In this document: positions 38,307-47,631 of the stretch, in pieces
How the letters are laid out: each line of letters starts with the position of its first letter
Numbering within the stretch: the stretch's first letter is position 1
Assembly: GCF_016901735.1 (NCBI RefSeq)
Contig: NZ_JACLZC010000016.1
Span: 1 to 47,631 of the forward strand
DNA length: 47,631 bases
From: Pseudoflavonifractor phocaeensis
GTDB taxonomy: Bacteria; Bacillota; Clostridia; Oscillospirales; Oscillospiraceae
Direction of reading: 5' to 3'
Notes under the pieces: generated by a model
What the model saw: only the letters and a program-made list of their open reading frames with translations
Told to the model about the DNA's origin: nothing
Database searches by the model: none
Translations under genes and position numbers: made by a program

Positions 38307-41300
38307 TCAGTCCACTTTTACGGTCATCAGCAGCTCGCCGGCCTTGACGGTGGAGCCCTCCTGGACCAGGACCTGCTCCACCGTGCCGGCCATCCGGGCC
38401 ACCACGGAGGTCTCCATCTTCATGGCCTCGATGACGGCCACCACCTGGTTTTCCTCCACCTTGTCCCCCGGCTTCACGTTCACCTTGGACACCATGCCGG
38501 GGATGGAGGAGCCGATCTGGCTCTTGTCCTCCGGGTCGGCCAGCACCACATGACGCAGTTGGGACACGGCGGTCTTGTCGGGCACCGCTACCTCGCGGCG
38601 CATACCGTTGAGCTCAAACTGGACGTTGCGGGTGCCGTCCTCGTTGAGATCGCCCAGGCCGATGTATTTGATGACCAGGGTCTTGCCGTCCTCAATGTTG
38701 ATCTGGGTGGTCTCGCCCAGGGCCATGCCGTTGAAGAAAACGTGGCTGCCCATGCGGGTGATGTAGCCGTATTCCTTCCGGTGGGCCCGGTACTCCTCAT
38801 AGACCTTGGGATAGAGGCAGTAGGAGAGCATGGCCCGCATATTGATGGCGTCGTCTCCCATAAAACGGCTCATTTCTTGCCGGACGGCGTCAAAGTCCAC
38901 CGGCGGCAGCAGCTCGCCGGGACGGCAGGTGATGGGCTTTTCGCCCTTGAGGACTACCTTCTGGAGCGCTTCGGGGAAGCCCCAGGCGGGCTGGCCCATC
39001 ATGCCCTTGAAGTAGCTGACCACCGAGTCGGGGAAGGTGAGGGCCTCGCCCCGCGTTACGATGTTCTCCGGCGTCAGGTCGTTCTGCACCATGAAAATGG
39101 CCAGATCGCCCACCATCTTGGAGGAGGGAGTCACTTTGACGATGTCGCCCAGCATCCGGTTGACGGTCTGATACATCTCCTTGACTTCCTCGAAGTGGTG
39201 GCCCAGGCCGATGCTCTCCACCTGGGATTTCAGGTTGGTATACTGACCGCCAGGCATTTCGTAGCGGTAAATATCGGTGGAGGGGTTCTTGATGCCAGCC
39301 TCAAAGGAGGCATAGCGCTCCCGCACGTCGGACCAGTAGTCGGAGAGCTTCTGCAGCTTGTCCGGGTCCAGACCGGTGTCCCGCGCCTGGCCCTGGAGGG
39401 CGGTGACCACCGCGTTGAGGGAGGGCTGACTGGTGAGGGAGGCCATGGCGTCCACGGCGCAGTCCACGATGTCCACGCCGGCCTCGGCGGCCATCAGATA
39501 GGCGGCCACCTGGTTGCCCGAGGTGTCGTGGGTGTGGAGGTGGATGGGGAGCCCCACCTCCTGCTTGAGGGTGGCGACCAGCTTTTTGGCGGCGTAGGGC
39601 TTGAGGAGGCCGGACATATCCTTGATGCACAGGATATGGGCCCCTCTCTTTTCCAGCTCCTTGGCCATGTCCACATAGTATTTCAGGGTGTACTTGTCCC
39701 GCTTGGGGTCCAGAATGTCGCCGGTGTAGCAGATGGCGGCCTCGCACACCTTGTCCTGCTTCAGGACCTCGTCCATGGCCACCTCCATGCCGGGCAGCCA
39801 GTTGAGGGAGTCAAAGACCCGGAAGATGTCGATGCCGCTGCGGGCCGACTCCCGGACGAATTCCCGGATGAGGTTGTCGGGATAATTGGTGTAGCCCACG
39901 GCGTTGGCTCCCCGGAGGAGCATCTGGAAGGGGATGTTGGGGATCTTCTCCCGCAGCTGCTGGAGGCGCTCCCAGGGTGACTCGTGGAGGAAGCGATAGG
40001 CCACGTCGAAGGTGGCGCCGCCCCACATCTCCAGGGAGAAGCAGTCGTTGAGGATCTCGGCGGTGCCCGGCGCGGCGTTGAGGAGGTCGCGGGTGCGCAT
40101 CCGGGTGGAGAGGAGGGACTGGTGGGCGTCCCGCATGGTGGTGTCGGTGATGAGCAGCTTTTTCTGGTCCAGCACCCAGCGCTGGAAGGCCCGGGGCCCC
40201 CGCTCGTCCAGCAGCTGCTTGAGGCCGCGGCACTGGGGGGGCGTGTGCGCGCAGGGCGGGAAACGGGGGATGTCCAGCTGGCGGCGCTCGGCGGAGGGGT
40301 TGTCCACCTGGATCTGGGCGATATAGCGCAGCACCTTGTTGGCCCGGTCCCGGCTGTCCTCAAATTCAAAGAGCTCGGGCGTCTCGTCGATGAACTTGGT
40401 GTGGCACCGACCGGAGCGGAAGGTGGGGTGGCTCAGGATGTTGGTCACAAAGGGGATATTGGTCTTGACGCCGCGGACGTGCTCTTCGGAGATGGCGCGG
40501 GTGGCCTTGCGGCACACGGCGTCAAAGGTCCGGTCCCAGGCGGTGACCTTGACCAGCAGAGAGTCATAATAGGGGGAGATGACCGCGCCGGTGTAGGCGT
40601 TGCCGCCGTCCAGACGGACGCCGAAGCCGCCGCTGGAGCGGTAGGCGGTGATCTTGCCGGTATCGGGGGCGAAATTGTTGGCCGGGTCCTCGGTGGTGAC
40701 GCGGCACTGGATGGCGTAGCCGTCCATCCGCAGGTCCTCCTGGCGGCCCATGCCGATCTCAGGAGTGGAGAGGGGGTAGCCCTCGGCAATGAGAATCTGG
40801 GAGCGGACCAGATCCACGCCGGTGACCATTTCGGTGACGGTGTGCTCCACCTGAATGCGGGGGTTCATCTCGATAAAGTAATGGCTGCCGTCCTTGTCCA
40901 CCAAAAACTCCACCGTGCCCGCCGACACATAGCCCACGTGGCGGGCCACCTTGACGGCGTCGGCATAGAGCTTTTCTCTGGTCTCCTTGGGGACGCTCCA
41001 GGCCGGGGCGAACTCCACCACCTTCTGATAGCGGCGCTGCAAGGAGCAGTCGCGCTCGCCCAGGTGGACCACGTTGCCGTACTGGTCGCCCAGGATCTGC
41101 ACCTCGATGTGCTTGGGCTCCACCAGATACTTTTCAATAAAAATGTCCTCGTTGCCGAAGGCCTTGCGGGCCTCGTTCTTGACCAGCTCGAACTCCCGGC
41201 GCACGTCCTCCTCGTTGTCGCAGCGGCGCATACCCCGGCCGCCGCCGCCGCCGGCCGCCTTCAGAATCACCGGGAAGCCAAAGGAGACAGCCTTTTCCAG

Positions 41301-41747
41301 GGCGTCCTCGGCGTCCCGCAGGGGGGTGTCAGAGCCGGGAATGGTGGGGACGCCGCAGGCATGAGCGATGGCCTTGGCGGTGAGCTTGTCGCCCATCTGG
41401 GCCAGGATCTTGGAGGACGGGCCGATAAAGGCGATGCCGGCGTCCTCACAGGCCTTGGCAAAGGCGGGGTTTTCCGACAGGAAGCCGTAGCCGGGGTGGA
41501 TGGCGTCCACATTGCGCCGCTTTGCCAGGTCGATGATGGCGTCAATGTCCAGATAGGCCCCCAGAGGGCTCTTATTTTCGCCGATGAGGTAGGCCTCGTC
41601 GGCCCGGGTGCGGAAGAGGGAGAAGGTGTCCTCGTGGGAATAGATGGCCACCGTATGGAGCCCCAGATCGTAGCAGGCGCGAAAAATACGGATGGCAATC
41701 TCACCGCGGTTGGCGATGAGGACCTTTCGGAAGCGAGATTCAGCCAT
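38307..41747 (-). CDS. pyc: Pyruvate carboxylase
   Basis: The 1146-residue biotin enzyme carboxylates pyruvate to oxaloacetate using ATP and bicarbonate. It has all domains on one chain: biotin carboxylase (FRKVLIANRGEIAIRIFRAC; ATP loop KAAGGGGGRGMR; FIEMNPRIQVEHTVTE), carboxyltransferase (LLITDTTMRDAHQSLLSTRMRTRDLL; FSLEMWGGATFDVAYRFLHESPWERL; IHLHTHDTSGNQVAAYLMAAEAGVDIVD), allosteric/tetramer domain, and a C-terminal biotin carrier domain with Lys1111 in EAMKMET. The length matches complete bacterial Pyc. It is monocistronic. It supplies oxaloacetate for amino acid synthesis and reductive C4 steps. The ribosome binding site (AAAGGA) is rather far, about 13 bp from ATG 41747. Confidence 0.98.
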   Translation of the reverse strand: MAESRFRKVLIANRGEIAIRIFRACYDLGLHTVAIYSHEDTFSLFRTRADEAYLIGENKSPLGAYLDIDAIIDLAKRRNVDAIHPGYGFLSENPAFAKACEDAGIAFIGPSSKILAQMGDKLTAKAIAHACGVPTIPGSDTPLRDAEDALEKAVSFGFPVILKAAGGGGGRGMRRCDNEEDVRREFELVKNEARKAFGNEDIFIEKYLVEPKHIEVQILGDQYGNVVHLGERDCSLQRRYQKVVEFAPAWSVPKETREKLYADAVKVARHVGYVSAGTVEFLVDKDGSHYFIEMNPRIQVEHTVTEMVTGVDLVRSQILIAEGYPLSTPEIGMGRQEDLRMDGYAIQCRVTTEDPANNFAPDTGKITAYRSSGGFGVRLDGGNAYTGAVISPYYDSLLVKVTAWDRTFDAVCRKATRAISEEHVRGVKTNIPFVTNILSHPTFRSGRCHTKFIDETPELFEFEDSRDRANKVLRYIAQIQVDNPSAERRQLDIPRFPPCAHTPPQCRGLKQLLDERGPRAFQRWVLDQKKLLITDTTMRDAHQSLLSTRMRTRDLLNAAPGTAEILNDCFSLEMWGGATFDVAYRFLHESPWERLQQLREKIPNIPFQMLLRGANAVGYTNYPDNLIREFVRESARSGIDIFRVFDSLNWLPGMEVAMDEVLKQDKVCEAAICYTGDILDPKRDKYTLKYYVDMAKELEKRGAHILCIKDMSGLLKPYAAKKLVATLKQEVGLPIHLHTHDTSGNQVAAYLMAAEAGVDIVDCAVDAMASLTSQPSLNAVVTALQGQARDTGLDPDKLQKLSDYWSDVRERYASFEAGIKNPSTDIYRYEMPGGQYTNLKSQVESIGLGHHFEEVKEMYQTVNRMLGDIVKVTPSSKMVGDLAIFMVQNDLTPENIVTRGEALTFPDSVVSYFKGMMGQPAWGFPEALQKVVLKGEKPITCRPGELLPPVDFDAVRQEMSRFMGDDAINMRAMLSYCLYPKVYEEYRAHRKEYGYITRMGSHVFFNGMALGETTQINIEDGKTLVIKYIGLGDLNEDGTRNVQFELNGMRREVAVPDKTAVSQLRHVVLADPEDKSQIGSSIPGMVSKVNVKPGDKVEENQVVAVIEAMKMETSVVARMAGTVEQVLVQEGSTVKAGELLMTVKVD

Positions 41748-41868
41748 GGATTTACGTCCGTCCTTTCAGTCAGAATTGCAGGCATTCCTGCGCGAAGAGA
41801 GAAAGCTTGCAGGGAAAACGGGCAAAACGCCGGGAAAACCCCAATTATACCCAGGGTCATTATACAAT

Positions 41869-41897
41869 ATTATAACGAATCCGGCCAAAGGGTGCAA
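41869..41897 (-). promoter_or_regulatory. Promoter of pyruvate carboxylase gene
   Basis: On the minus strand TTGCAC (41892-41897) and TATAAT (41869-41874) have a 17-bp spacer. Two more perfect TATAAT boxes lie just downstream (around 41858-41863 and 41844-41849), so several start sites or pausing sites are possible. The leader is about 115 nt. Confidence 0.65.
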
Positions 41898-42014
41898 TCG
41901 TATTTCCCCCAAATTGCAACTTTGGCGGGACGCACAGGAAAGGGGAGGGAAGAAAAGCGTGTTTCGTACAAAAAAGCAAAAGTACGCCGCTGAGAGACAG
42001 GGGAAAGAGCACCC

Positions 42015-42043
42015 TTGCAATTTTCTGCCAGGTATGCTATACT
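42015..42043 (+). promoter_or_regulatory. Promoter upstream of the CNNM/CorC leader
   Basis: TTGCAA (42015-42020) and TATACT (42038-42043) have a 17-bp spacer, and a TGC upstream makes it an extended -10. It lies 225 bp before the coding sequence, leaving a long leader. Confidence 0.8.
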
Positions 42044-42049
42044 AACGCA

Positions 42050-42189
42050 AACTGCTCCCAAACGGCGCAGACTTTGATGAAAAGGAGCCGGTGAGCCCTC
42101 GTGGACGAACCTCCCTTGCCTGACAATCCCAATGACCGAAGACGACGGACAGCTCTGCCCTGGAAAAAACGGGGCATAGCTGTCCTTTT
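42050..42189 (+). promoter_or_regulatory. Leader RNA with intrinsic terminator ahead of the CNNM/CorC gene (possible riboswitch)
   Basis: Within the 5' leader, GGACAGCT (42147-42154) pairs with AGCTGTCC (42178-42185), extended by TGCCC/GGGCA after one mismatch, and TTTT follows (42186-42189): an intrinsic terminator 80 bp before the start codon. The upstream part holds GGAG/CTCC and CCG/CGG short pairs that could form a sensor or antiterminator. I compared it by memory with M-box, yybP-ykoY, NiCo and fluoride patterns and could not make a firm match. A 34-codon frame (GTG 42101 to TAA 42205) runs through it. Confidence 0.55.
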
Positions 42190-42205
42190 GCGCATAATTT
42201 CATAA
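42101..42205 (+). other. Possible 34-residue leader ORF in the CNNM leader
   Basis: The frame reads (GTG start) MDEPPLPDNPNDRRRRTA followed by LPWKKRGIAVLLRIIS and TAA. The nearest ribosome-like site (AAAGGAG, 42081-42087) is 13 bp away, which is long. The frame spans the terminator hairpin, so ribosome movement through it could affect termination. It may equally be fortuitous. Confidence 0.25.
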
Positions 42206-42267
42206 ATGGATTGGGATTCCCCTACATAAAATTCTGAAATTTTGAAAATTGGAGTTGATGAGTCCCC

Positions 42268-43524
42268 ATGTTGGACAGTGCCAGTATTGCAATGATCGTG
42301 GCCCTGGTGGCCCTGGTGGCCATGTCGGCCTATTTCTCCGCCACCGAAACCGCCTTTACTTCTCTGAATAAAGTCCGCCTCCGCAGCCGCGCCGACAACG
42401 GCGACAAGCGGGCCGCCCGCGCCCTGGCGCTGGCGGAGGACTATGATAAGCTCCTCTCCACCATCCTCATCGGCAACAACATCGTCAACAACGTGGCCAC
42501 CACCATCGGCGCCGTGCTCTTCATCAAGCTCATTGACGATGTGCGGGGCCCCACGGTGTCGGCCATCGTGCTGACGGTGGTGATCCTCATTTTCGGCGAG
42601 GTCTCCCCCAAGAGCCTGGCCAAGGAATCCCCCGAGACCTTCGCCAGCTTTGCCGCGCCTTTGCTGAAATTTCTGATCATCCTTCTCACCCCGCTGAACT
42701 TCCTCTTTGGCCTTTGGAAAAAATTCCTCTCCAAGATTATCCGCAAGAGCGACGAAGGGGGCATCACCGAAGAGGAACTGGTGACCATGGTGGACCAGGC
42801 GGAGAGCGAAGGCGGCCTGGACCAGGACGAGAGCCAGCTGATCCGCTCGGCCATTGAGTTCAGCGACCTGGAGGTGGAGGAGATCCTCACCCCCCGGGTG
42901 GACATCGTGGCGGTGGAGGACACCGACTCCATGGAGGAGATCGCACGGGTCTTTGCGGAAAGCGGCTATTCCCGTCTGCCCGTCTATCACGAGTCCATGG
43001 ACGACATCATCGGCGTCATTCATGAAAAAGATTTTCATTCCGCCCGCTATCACGGCCGGCAGGACGTGGCCGCCCTCATCAGCACCGTGCTCTATACCAC
43101 CGGCAACACCAAAATTTCCGACCTGCTTCGTATTCTCCAGCGGGAGAAGGCCCATATGGTCATCGTGGTGGACGAATACGGCGGCACCGAGGGTCTGGTG
43201 ACCCTGGAGGACATCGTGGAAGAACTGGTGGGCGAGATATGGGACGAACACGACGAAGTCATCGAAGAATTCCGCAAGCAGGAGGACGGCAGCTACATCA
43301 TATCCTGCGCCGCCGATCTGGGCGATTTGTTTGATCTTTTCTCGATCAAAGGGGAGTGCGACGCCAACACGGTCTCCGGCTGGGTGATGGAACAGGTGGG
43401 CCGGGTCCCCGAGGAGGGGGACCACTTCCAGGCGGAAGGACTTGACGTCACCGTGACCAAGGTGGAGCACCGCCGGGTGATGGAGATCCGGGTGGTGGTG
43501 CTGGAGCCGGAAGAGGAAAAGTAA
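42268..43524 (+). CDS. CNNM/CorC family membrane protein (hemolysin-like; DUF21, CBS pair, CorC_HlyC)
   Basis: The 418-residue protein has an N-terminal DUF21/CNNM membrane domain ([70 protein letters not shown]), then a CBS pair ([51 protein letters not shown] ... [27 protein letters not shown]) and a C-terminal CorC_HlyC domain. Family members are linked to Mg2+ or cobalt transport and resistance; the old name hemolysin is misleading. The start at ATG 42268 is the first in frame after a stop. It is monocistronic with a long attenuator-like leader, which fits metal-responsive control by inference. Confidence 0.94.
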   Translation: MLDSASIAMIVALVALVAMSAYFSATETAFTSLNKVRLRSRADNGDKRAARALALAEDYDKLLSTILIGNNIVNNVATTIGAVLFIKLIDDVRGPTVSAIVLTVVILIFGEVSPKSLAKESPETFASFAAPLLKFLIILLTPLNFLFGLWKKFLSKIIRKSDEGGITEEELVTMVDQAESEGGLDQDESQLIRSAIEFSDLEVEEILTPRVDIVAVEDTDSMEEIARVFAESGYSRLPVYHESMDDIIGVIHEKDFHSARYHGRQDVAALISTVLYTTGNTKISDLLRILQREKAHMVIVVDEYGGTEGLVTLEDIVEELVGEIWDEHDEVIEEFRKQEDGSYIISCAADLGDLFDLFSIKGECDANTVSGWVMEQVGRVPEEGDHFQAEGLDVTVTKVEHRRVMEIRVVVLEPEEEK

Positions 43525-43535
43525 AAAGCCCCACC

Positions 43536-43564
43536 GGCTCCCGCTCAGAGGGAGCTGTCAGCGC
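43536..43564 (-). repeat. Partial copy of the palindromic intergenic repeat at 10449
   Basis: The reverse complement of these 29 bases matches 10520-10548 at 26 positions, including the CTCCCTC...GGGAG palindrome. It lies right after the CNNM gene stop. Confidence 0.7.
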
Positions 43565-43584
43565 TCTCCCCCTATTCCATACCA

Positions 43585-43634
43585 ATCAAAAAACGGGAGG
43601 CGGAACCATTCGGTTCCGCCTCCCGCTTCTTTTG
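43585..43634. terminator. Bidirectional terminator between CNNM gene and eno
   Basis: A perfect 14-bp stem (43594-43607 with 43612-43625, loop ATTC) is followed by CTTCTTTTGC on the plus strand and by GTTTTTTGATTGG on the minus strand (stem end at 43594). It ends both convergent transcripts. Confidence 0.93.
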
Positions 43635-43661
43635 CGCGAAAGGTACTTGTCAAAAGGGAGC

Positions 43662-45068
<1,407 letters not shown>

Positions 45069-46592
45069 TTACTGATTGACGATGAGGGTCTCGCCGTCCA
45101 TGTCGGCGGGCTTCTTGAGGCCCATCAGGTCCAGCATGGTGGGGGCGATGTCGGCCAGACGGCCGTTGCGCAGCTTCACGTCGGCGCCCACGATGTAGAA
45201 GGGCACCGGGTTGGTGGTGTGGGCGGTAAAGGGAGTCACGCCGTCATCCTCCAGCAGGCGCTCGGCGTTGCCGTGGTCGGCGGTGATGAGAGACACGCCG
45301 CCCATCTTGGAGGTGGCGTCCACCACCTGCTGCACGCAGGTGTCCACCGTCTCCACGGCCAGGCGGGCGGCCTCGTAAACGCCGGTGTGGCCCACCATGT
45401 CGCAGTTGGCAAAGTTGAGGATGATGACGTCATACTTGCCGCTCTCGATGCGCTTGACGGCCTCGTCGGCCACTTCGTGAGCGCTCATGTCGGGCTTGAG
45501 GTCGTAGGTGGCCACCTTGGGGGAGGCGATGAGGCAGCGGTCCTCGCCCTCAAAGACCTGCTCGGCGCCGCCGTTGAAGAAGAAGGTCACATGGGCGTAC
45601 TTCTCGGTCTCGGCAATGCGCAGCTGCGTCAGGCCCAGCTGGCTGATATACTCGCCAAAAATGTTGCTCAGGCTCTTCTTGGGGAAGGCCACGGTCACAT
45701 TGGGCATGGTGGCGTCGTACTCGGTGGTGCACACATAGGTGACGGGGAAGAAGCCCTTCTTGCGCTCGATGTCGCTGAAATCGGGGTCCACGAAGCAGCG
45801 GGTGATCTCGCGGGCACGGTCGGGGCGGAAGTTGAAGAAGATGACGCTGTCGCCCTCGTTAATGGTGCCCTCCTTGGCGCAGAGCACGGGCTCCACGAAC
45901 TCGTCGGTGACCTCGGCGTCGTAGGACTTCTGGACGGCGGCCACGGGATCGGCCTCAAAGGGAGCCTCGCCGCAGGCGATGGCGTTGTAGGCCCGCTGGA
46001 TGCGGTCCCAGCGCTTGTCACGGTCCATGCCGTAGAAGCGGCCCATAATGGTGCCCACCTGGCCCACGCCGATTTCCTGCATCTTGGCCACCAGCTGCTC
46101 CACGTAGCCCTTACCGGAGGAGGGGGGCGTGTCGCGGCCGTCCAGGAAGCAGTGGACGTAGACCTTGGAGAGGCCCTGACGCTTGGCCATTTCCAGCAGG
46201 CCAAAGACGTGGGTGATGTGGCTGTGAACGCCGCCGTCGGAGAGGAGGCCCATCAGGTGGAGGGCGGTGCCCCGCTCACGGCAGTTCTCCATGGCCATTT
46301 TGTAGGCCTCATTGTCGAAGAAATCACCGTCGGTGATGGCCTTGGAGATGCGGGGCAGATCCTGGAACACCACCCGGCCGGCGCCGATGTTGGTGTGGCC
46401 CACCTCGGAGTTGCCCATCTGGCCGTCGGGCAGGCCCACGTCCAGACCGGAGGCGGACAGCTGGCAGCCGGGGCAGGTGGCGAAGATCTTGTCCAGGTTG
46501 GGGGTGTGGGCGTTGGCGATGGCGTTGCCCATCGTCTCCTCCCGCAGACCAAACCCGTCCATGATGATAAGCGTAGTTGGTGTTTTATTCAT
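45069..46592 (-). CDS. gpmI: 2,3-bisphosphoglycerate-independent phosphoglycerate mutase
   Basis: The 507-residue enzyme interconverts 3- and 2-phosphoglycerate with two Mn2+ ions. The first metal site has Asp12 (LIIMDGFG) and the phospho-accepting Ser62 (GQMGNSEVGH). The substrate loop has LLSDGGVHSHITH and FLDGRDTPPSSG, and FFNFRPDRAREITR. The second metal part has ILNFANCDMVGHTGV and ITADHGNAE. It lies 24 bp after tpiA and before eno, in pathway neighbours. ATG 46592 follows GAGG. The length is normal for the cofactor-independent type. Confidence 0.98.
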   Translation of the reverse strand: MNKTPTTLIIMDGFGLREETMGNAIANAHTPNLDKIFATCPGCQLSASGLDVGLPDGQMGNSEVGHTNIGAGRVVFQDLPRISKAITDGDFFDNEAYKMAMENCRERGTALHLMGLLSDGGVHSHITHVFGLLEMAKRQGLSKVYVHCFLDGRDTPPSSGKGYVEQLVAKMQEIGVGQVGTIMGRFYGMDRDKRWDRIQRAYNAIACGEAPFEADPVAAVQKSYDAEVTDEFVEPVLCAKEGTINEGDSVIFFNFRPDRAREITRCFVDPDFSDIERKKGFFPVTYVCTTEYDATMPNVTVAFPKKSLSNIFGEYISQLGLTQLRIAETEKYAHVTFFFNGGAEQVFEGEDRCLIASPKVATYDLKPDMSAHEVADEAVKRIESGKYDVIILNFANCDMVGHTGVYEAARLAVETVDTCVQQVVDATSKMGGVSLITADHGNAERLLEDDGVTPFTAHTTNPVPFYIVGADVKLRNGRLADIAPTMLDLMGLKKPADMDGETLIVNQ

Positions 46593-46616
46593 AATTATCC
46601 TCGTAATCCAGTAAAA

Positions 46617-47390
46617 TTACTCCTGATTGGCAGCGTTGATGATCTGCACGAAGTCAGGGGCCTTCAGGGAAGCGCCGCCGATGAGGCCGCCGTCCACGTC
46701 GGGCTGGGCCAGCAGCTCCTGGGCGTTCTTGGCGTTCATGGAGCCGCCGTACTGGATGGTGACGGAGCGGGCCACGCGGGCGCCGTAAAGCTTACGGATG
46801 ACGGCACGGATGGCCTCGCAGACCTCGCCGGCCTGCTCGGCGGTGGCGGTCTTGCCGGTGCCGATGGCCCAGATGGGCTCGTAGGCGATGACCACATGGC
46901 GCATCTTCTCGGCGGGCACGCCGGCCAGAGCGGCCTTGACCTGGTAGGAGATGAGGTCCATGGTCACGCCCAGCTCGCGCTGCTCCAGGCTCTCGCCTAC
47001 GCACACGATGGGGTAGAGGCCGGCCTCCAGGGCGGCGTGGACCTTCTTGTTGACGGTGAAGTCGGTCTCATTGTAGTACTGACGGCGCTCGGAATGGCCG
47101 ATGATGACGTACTTCACGCCCATCTCCTTGAGCATGTCGGCAGACACCTCGCCGGTGTAAGCGCCGTGGGACTCATAGTGGCAGTTCTCCGCGCCGATGG
47201 CCACACGGCACTCCTTAAAGAGCCGGACGGCGGTCTGGATGTTCACGTAGGGCACGCAGAGGACGACCTCGCACCACTTGGGCTTGCCCAGCAGGGGCTT
47301 GAGCTCCTCAGCGAAGGTGCGGGTCTCGCTCAGGGTCTTGTTCATCTTCCAGTTGCCGGCGATGATGGTCTTCCGGTATCTTCTGTTCAT
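46617..47390 (-). CDS. tpiA: Triosephosphate isomerase
   Basis: The 257-residue enzyme interconverts dihydroxyacetone phosphate and glyceraldehyde 3-phosphate. The active site is complete: Lys15 in AGNWKMNKT, His in [12 protein letters not shown], Glu in [15 protein letters not shown], and the phosphate-binding end [16 protein letters not shown] and [10 protein letters not shown]. The start at ATG 47390 follows GAGGAGG; an in-frame upstream extension has no support. It is the first gene in the window of the tpiA-gpmI-eno run. A phosphoglycerate kinase gene might be expected upstream in related species, but it is not within the 240 bp left. Confidence 0.97.
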   Translation of the reverse strand: MNRRYRKTIIAGNWKMNKTLSETRTFAEELKPLLGKPKWCEVVLCVPYVNIQTAVRLFKECRVAIGAENCHYESHGAYTGEVSADMLKEMGVKYVIIGHSERRQYYNETDFTVNKKVHAALEAGLYPIVCVGESLEQRELGVTMDLISYQVKAALAGVPAEKMRHVVIAYEPIWAIGTGKTATAEQAGEVCEAIRAVIRKLYGARVARSVTIQYGGSMNAKNAQELLAQPDVDGGLIGGASLKAPDFVQIINAANQE

Positions 47391-47440
47391 TGGGATTGGC
47401 CTCCTCAAATTGTTGACGCAAAATAATCGATGGGGGATGA

Positions 47441-47478
47441 TTCACCGGCGGGCGGAGAGGGCCCCGCCCGTCGGTGAA
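47441..47478 (-). promoter_or_regulatory. Strong hairpin upstream of tpiA
   Basis: TTCACCGGCGGGCG (47441-47454) pairs with CGCCCGTCGGTGAA (47465-47478) with a single non-Watson-Crick position. It lies 51 bp before the tpiA start and no U-run follows on the minus strand. It may be a 5'-UTR stabilising or processing hairpin. Confidence 0.5.
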
Positions 47479-47506
47479 GGATGGTTCTCTTTGGCTGTTC
47501 CAGACA

Positions 47507-47620
47507 GCGTCCAAGCCCTGCGGCTCCGCTTCGGTCTCAGCCGCCTGCTCCGGGTGCTCCGCGCTTCTTCTGTCACGCTCCGCGCCCTCCGCGGACGGCG
47601 TCTAAGCCCTGCGACTGCGC
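47507..47620. repeat. Direct repeat pair in GC-rich non-coding DNA at the window end
   Basis: GCGTCCAAGCCCTGCGGCT at 47507 recurs as GCGTCTAAGCCCTGCGACT at 47598; extended to 23 bases the copies have 3 differences and a 91-bp offset. The stretch has no convincing ORF and is cut by the window end. It is probably part of another intergenic repeat. Confidence 0.45.
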
Positions 47621-47631
47621 AGTTGCCCTGC

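Noticed and set aside
42050..42189. Assignment of the CNNM leader to the M-box (Mg2+) or yybP-ykoY (Mn2+) riboswitch
   Set aside because: Only short stretches such as GGTGAG resemble the M-box and the overall order does not fit from memory; without a covariance search a named class would be unsupported.

Overview
The window is high-GC DNA (mostly G or C at third codon positions) with Firmicutes-type expression signals: strong AGGAGG ribosome binding sites, sigma-A promoters with 17-bp spacers, and a T-box leader. A six-gene Rnf complex, full-length pyruvate carboxylase, DUF4317 and SLH proteins, and GC-rich palindromic intergenic repeats together suggest an anaerobic gut clostridium of the Oscillospiraceae (Flavonifractor/Lawsonibacter/Pseudoflavonifractor-like). 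The genus is an inference from gene content and style, not from a marker gene.

Layout. 1-2570 (minus): a PepSY-repeat surface protein, an ECF sigma factor and a membrane anti-sigma factor cut by the window edge. 2818-3906 (plus): a PfkB sugar kinase. 3969-8886 (minus): a five-gene peptide/nickel-type ABC importer, divergent from a DUF4317 gene (9097-10224) that is followed by composite palindromic repeats. 10653-15716 (minus): rnfCDGEAB, the ferredoxin:NAD+ oxidoreductase and ion pump. 15971-20308 (plus): a T-box-controlled branched-chain amino acid operon (ilvB, ilvN, a 64-residue ORF, ilvC). 20406-22976 (minus): a three-part flavoprotein/rhodanese/siroheme reductase fusion, divergent from a LysR regulator. 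24123-30150: a HAD phosphatase, then MarR plus a heterodimeric ABC exporter plus a second MarR. 30388-32667 (minus): a membrane c-di-GMP phosphodiesterase, divergent from an SLH-domain secreted protein (32904-35231). 35287-38224 (minus): two tandem paralogues ending in BRCT domains. 38307-41747 (minus): pyruvate carboxylase. 42268-43524 (plus): a CNNM/CorC membrane protein behind a leader with an intrinsic terminator. 43662-47390 (minus): tpiA-gpmI-eno of lower glycolysis.

How it fits together. The glycolytic operon and pyruvate carboxylase carry carbon from triose phosphate to PEP and from pyruvate to oxaloacetate. The ilv operon draws on pyruvate and is tuned by tRNA charging. Rnf couples reduced ferredoxin to NADH and an ion gradient. 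The ABC importer probably brings in peptides. The sigma/anti-sigma pair, the SLH protein and the phosphodiesterase belong to the cell surface and its signalling.

Least explained parts: (i) the tandem BRCT paralogues; (ii) an exact 81-bp duplication of the ilvN 3' end flanking a string of five hairpins; (iii) a dispersed ~108-bp element found twice, each time directly downstream of a gene in the sense direction, whose hairpin uses G-U pairs on that strand only; (iv) leaders upstream of the CNNM gene and rnfC that look like regulatory RNAs but that I cannot assign to a class; (v) the CoA-disulfide-reductase-like/rhodanese/siroheme fusion enzyme.
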